From the NCBI GenBank assembly GCA_025351615.1, contig JANXVP010000485.1:1-6753 (forward strand): a DNA stretch of 6,753 bases, read 5' to 3'. This stretch comes from Ramlibacter sp. Its GTDB lineage: Bacteria; Pseudomonadota; Gammaproteobacteria; Burkholderiales; Burkholderiaceae_C. A program made the position numbers and the translations under genes. The notes under the pieces were generated by a model that saw nothing but the letters and a program-made list of their open reading frames with translations, had not been told where the DNA came from and made no database searches. Positions 5,774 to 6,753 of the stretch are shown piece after piece (position 1 is the first letter of the stretch; every line of letters begins with the position of its first letter).

Positions 5774-6753
5774 TTAAAGGTCGTTGATTTTCGCCTCGTT
5801 GTCGGCCGAGTAGATGTCGATGACGCGGCAGTCGCTGCACATCTTCAGCCGCTCCAGCGCAGCCCCCTGGAACATCGAATGGCCGGCCAGCTTGCCCAGT
5901 ATGGCCTCGATGGCCTTGAGGGTTCCAAAGGGCTTGCCGCAACGGATGCAGCCGTAGGGTTGGGTTTCGTTGAGCACCCGCGCCTCCTTGCGCTGCGGCG
6001 TCAGCAACAGGCGCGGTTGCAGCGTGAGCGCATCTTCGGGGCAGGTCGCGACGCACAGGCCGCACTGGACGCAGTTCTTCTCGATGAAGCGCAGCTGGGG
6101 CTGCAAGGGGTTGTCCTGCAGCGCACTGGCCGGACACGCGCTGACGCAGCTCAGGCACAGGGTGCACTTGTCCTTGTCGACGATGACATTGCCAAATGGC
6201 GACCCAAGCGCGGGCAACGCGATCGCGTCGGGCCTGAGCGTCGCATGTTCGATCAGGTGGTCCAGCGCCAGCTCCAGCGTGCTGCGCTTTTCCTGGGCGA
6301 CCGCGAACCGCGCGGGCACCCGGGGCGCGAGCTGACGGGTCTGCCCAAGCGCCTGCAGCGAGAAATCGAGGTCGGCAGGCGTCTTCGCCGACAGCACCTG
6401 AAAGTGCGTGCCGCTGTACCCCAGGCCGTTCAGAATCGCTTGCGCCGTCGCCATCTGGTTCTTCAGGCCGTCGATGTATTGCAGCGCTTCTGCTTGCGTG
6501 GTCAGCACCGCCACCTGGCTGGCGCCGAACGCAATCGCCGACAGCCACAGGTCGACTCCCACGCTTGCCGTGTGCCAGAGCGGCACCGGGATGACATTGG
6601 CAGGTACTCCAGCTGCAACTTTGAGCTGGGCATGGCGCCCGAGCGCCTCGACCAGCGCCTGGCCCTCGACCTGGCTATGGAACAGCAGCACGGCGTCTTT
6701 GCCACCGGCACCGGCGTAGGTCAAAAGCAGGGTGCGCAATTTCAGACCCTGCT
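5774..6753 (-). CDS. Multi-cluster 4Fe-4S ferredoxin-type protein of the fdh region (5' end outside window)
   Basis: The frame is open through the window edge, so only the last 325 or so codons are seen; the first apparent start (TTG 6737-6739) is internal and not the true one. The visible N-terminal part (to about 6190) has no cysteines and an alternating alpha/beta look. Then come two ferredoxin cluster sets, CTLCLSCVSACP (from 6166) and CVQCGLCVATCP (from 6073), each CxxCxxCxxxCP. A tail pair follows: CIRCGKPFG (from 5950) and CSDCR (from 5839), which could bind a further Fe-S cluster or a metal. Proteins of this kind, about 650-700 residues long, commonly stand upstream of the TorD-like gene in Burkholderiales formate dehydrogenase clusters. 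A role in electron transfer or enzyme maturation is assumed, not shown. The stop TAA (5774-5776) is followed directly by the inverted-repeat element. Confidence 0.9.
   Translation of the reverse strand, partial: QGLKLRTLLLTYAGAGGKDAVLLFHSQVEGQALVEALGRHAQLKVAAGVPANVIPVPLWHTASVGVDLWLSAIAFGASQVAVLTTQAEALQYIDGLKNQMATAQAILNGLGYSGTHFQVLSAKTPADLDFSLQALGQTRQLAPRVPARFAVAQEKRSTLELALDHLIEHATLRPDAIALPALGSPFGNVIVDKDKCTLCLSCVSACPASALQDNPLQPQLRFIEKNCVQCGLCVATCPEDALTLQPRLLLTPQRKEARVLNETQPYGCIRCGKPFGTLKAIEAILGKLAGHSMFQGAALERLKMCSDCRVIDIYSADNEAKINDL

Noticed and set aside
5700..6548. 282-codon minus-strand frame overlapping the ferredoxin-like gene
   Set aside because: Arg/Ala/Gly-rich and out of frame with the cysteine clusters, which are clear in the other frame; runs by chance through the inverted-repeat element.

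Overview
The window is about 6.75 kb of GC-rich DNA carrying, entirely on the minus strand (read right to left), most of a gene cluster for a periplasm-facing, membrane-bound molybdenum/tungsten formate dehydrogenase. Gene content, order and codon use fit a betaproteobacterium, most likely Burkholderiales (Comamonadaceae-like). That placement is a judgement from family resemblance, not a database result.

Layout in transcription order (high to low coordinates): the 3' part of a multi-cluster 4Fe-4S ferredoxin-type protein (5774-6753, cut by the window edge); a 77-bp inverted-repeat (MITE/REP-like) element (5695-5771); a TorD/DmsD-family maturation chaperone whose only usable start codon lies inside that element (5081-5710); a 115-bp gap with a candidate sigma70-type promoter; a 70-residue 'formate dehydrogenase region Tat target' protein (4753-4965); the catalytic subunit FdhA, a 989-residue Cys-type enzyme with a Tat signal (1762-4731); a 72-bp gap holding a strong imperfect hairpin; the electron-transfer subunit FdhB with four 4Fe-4S clusters (1072-1689); a tiny lipoprotein overlapping the fdhB stop (854-1075); and the cytochrome b subunit FdhC, extended at its N terminus by a signal peptide, a periplasmic region and an extra membrane segment (1-851, cut by the window edge).

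How they work together: the chaperone is expected to hold apo-FdhA during cofactor loading. FdhA is then exported by the Tat pathway together with FdhB (which has no signal of its own). Electrons from formate pass from the Mo/W-bis-MGD site through the FdhA cluster and the four FdhB clusters to the b hemes of FdhC and on to quinone. The ferredoxin-like protein and the small Tat protein are regular companions of this operon type, but their jobs are poorly defined.

The core is a conventional system. The parts that deserve a second look are the lipoprotein between fdhB and fdhC, the inverted-repeat element that seems to have supplied the chaperone's translation start, the hairpin between fdhA and fdhB, and an FdhB without the C-terminal membrane helix used by the E. 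coli enzyme, next to an enlarged FdhC. I see no RNA genes, CRISPR arrays or complete insertion sequences, and no gene-free stretch longer than 115 bp.
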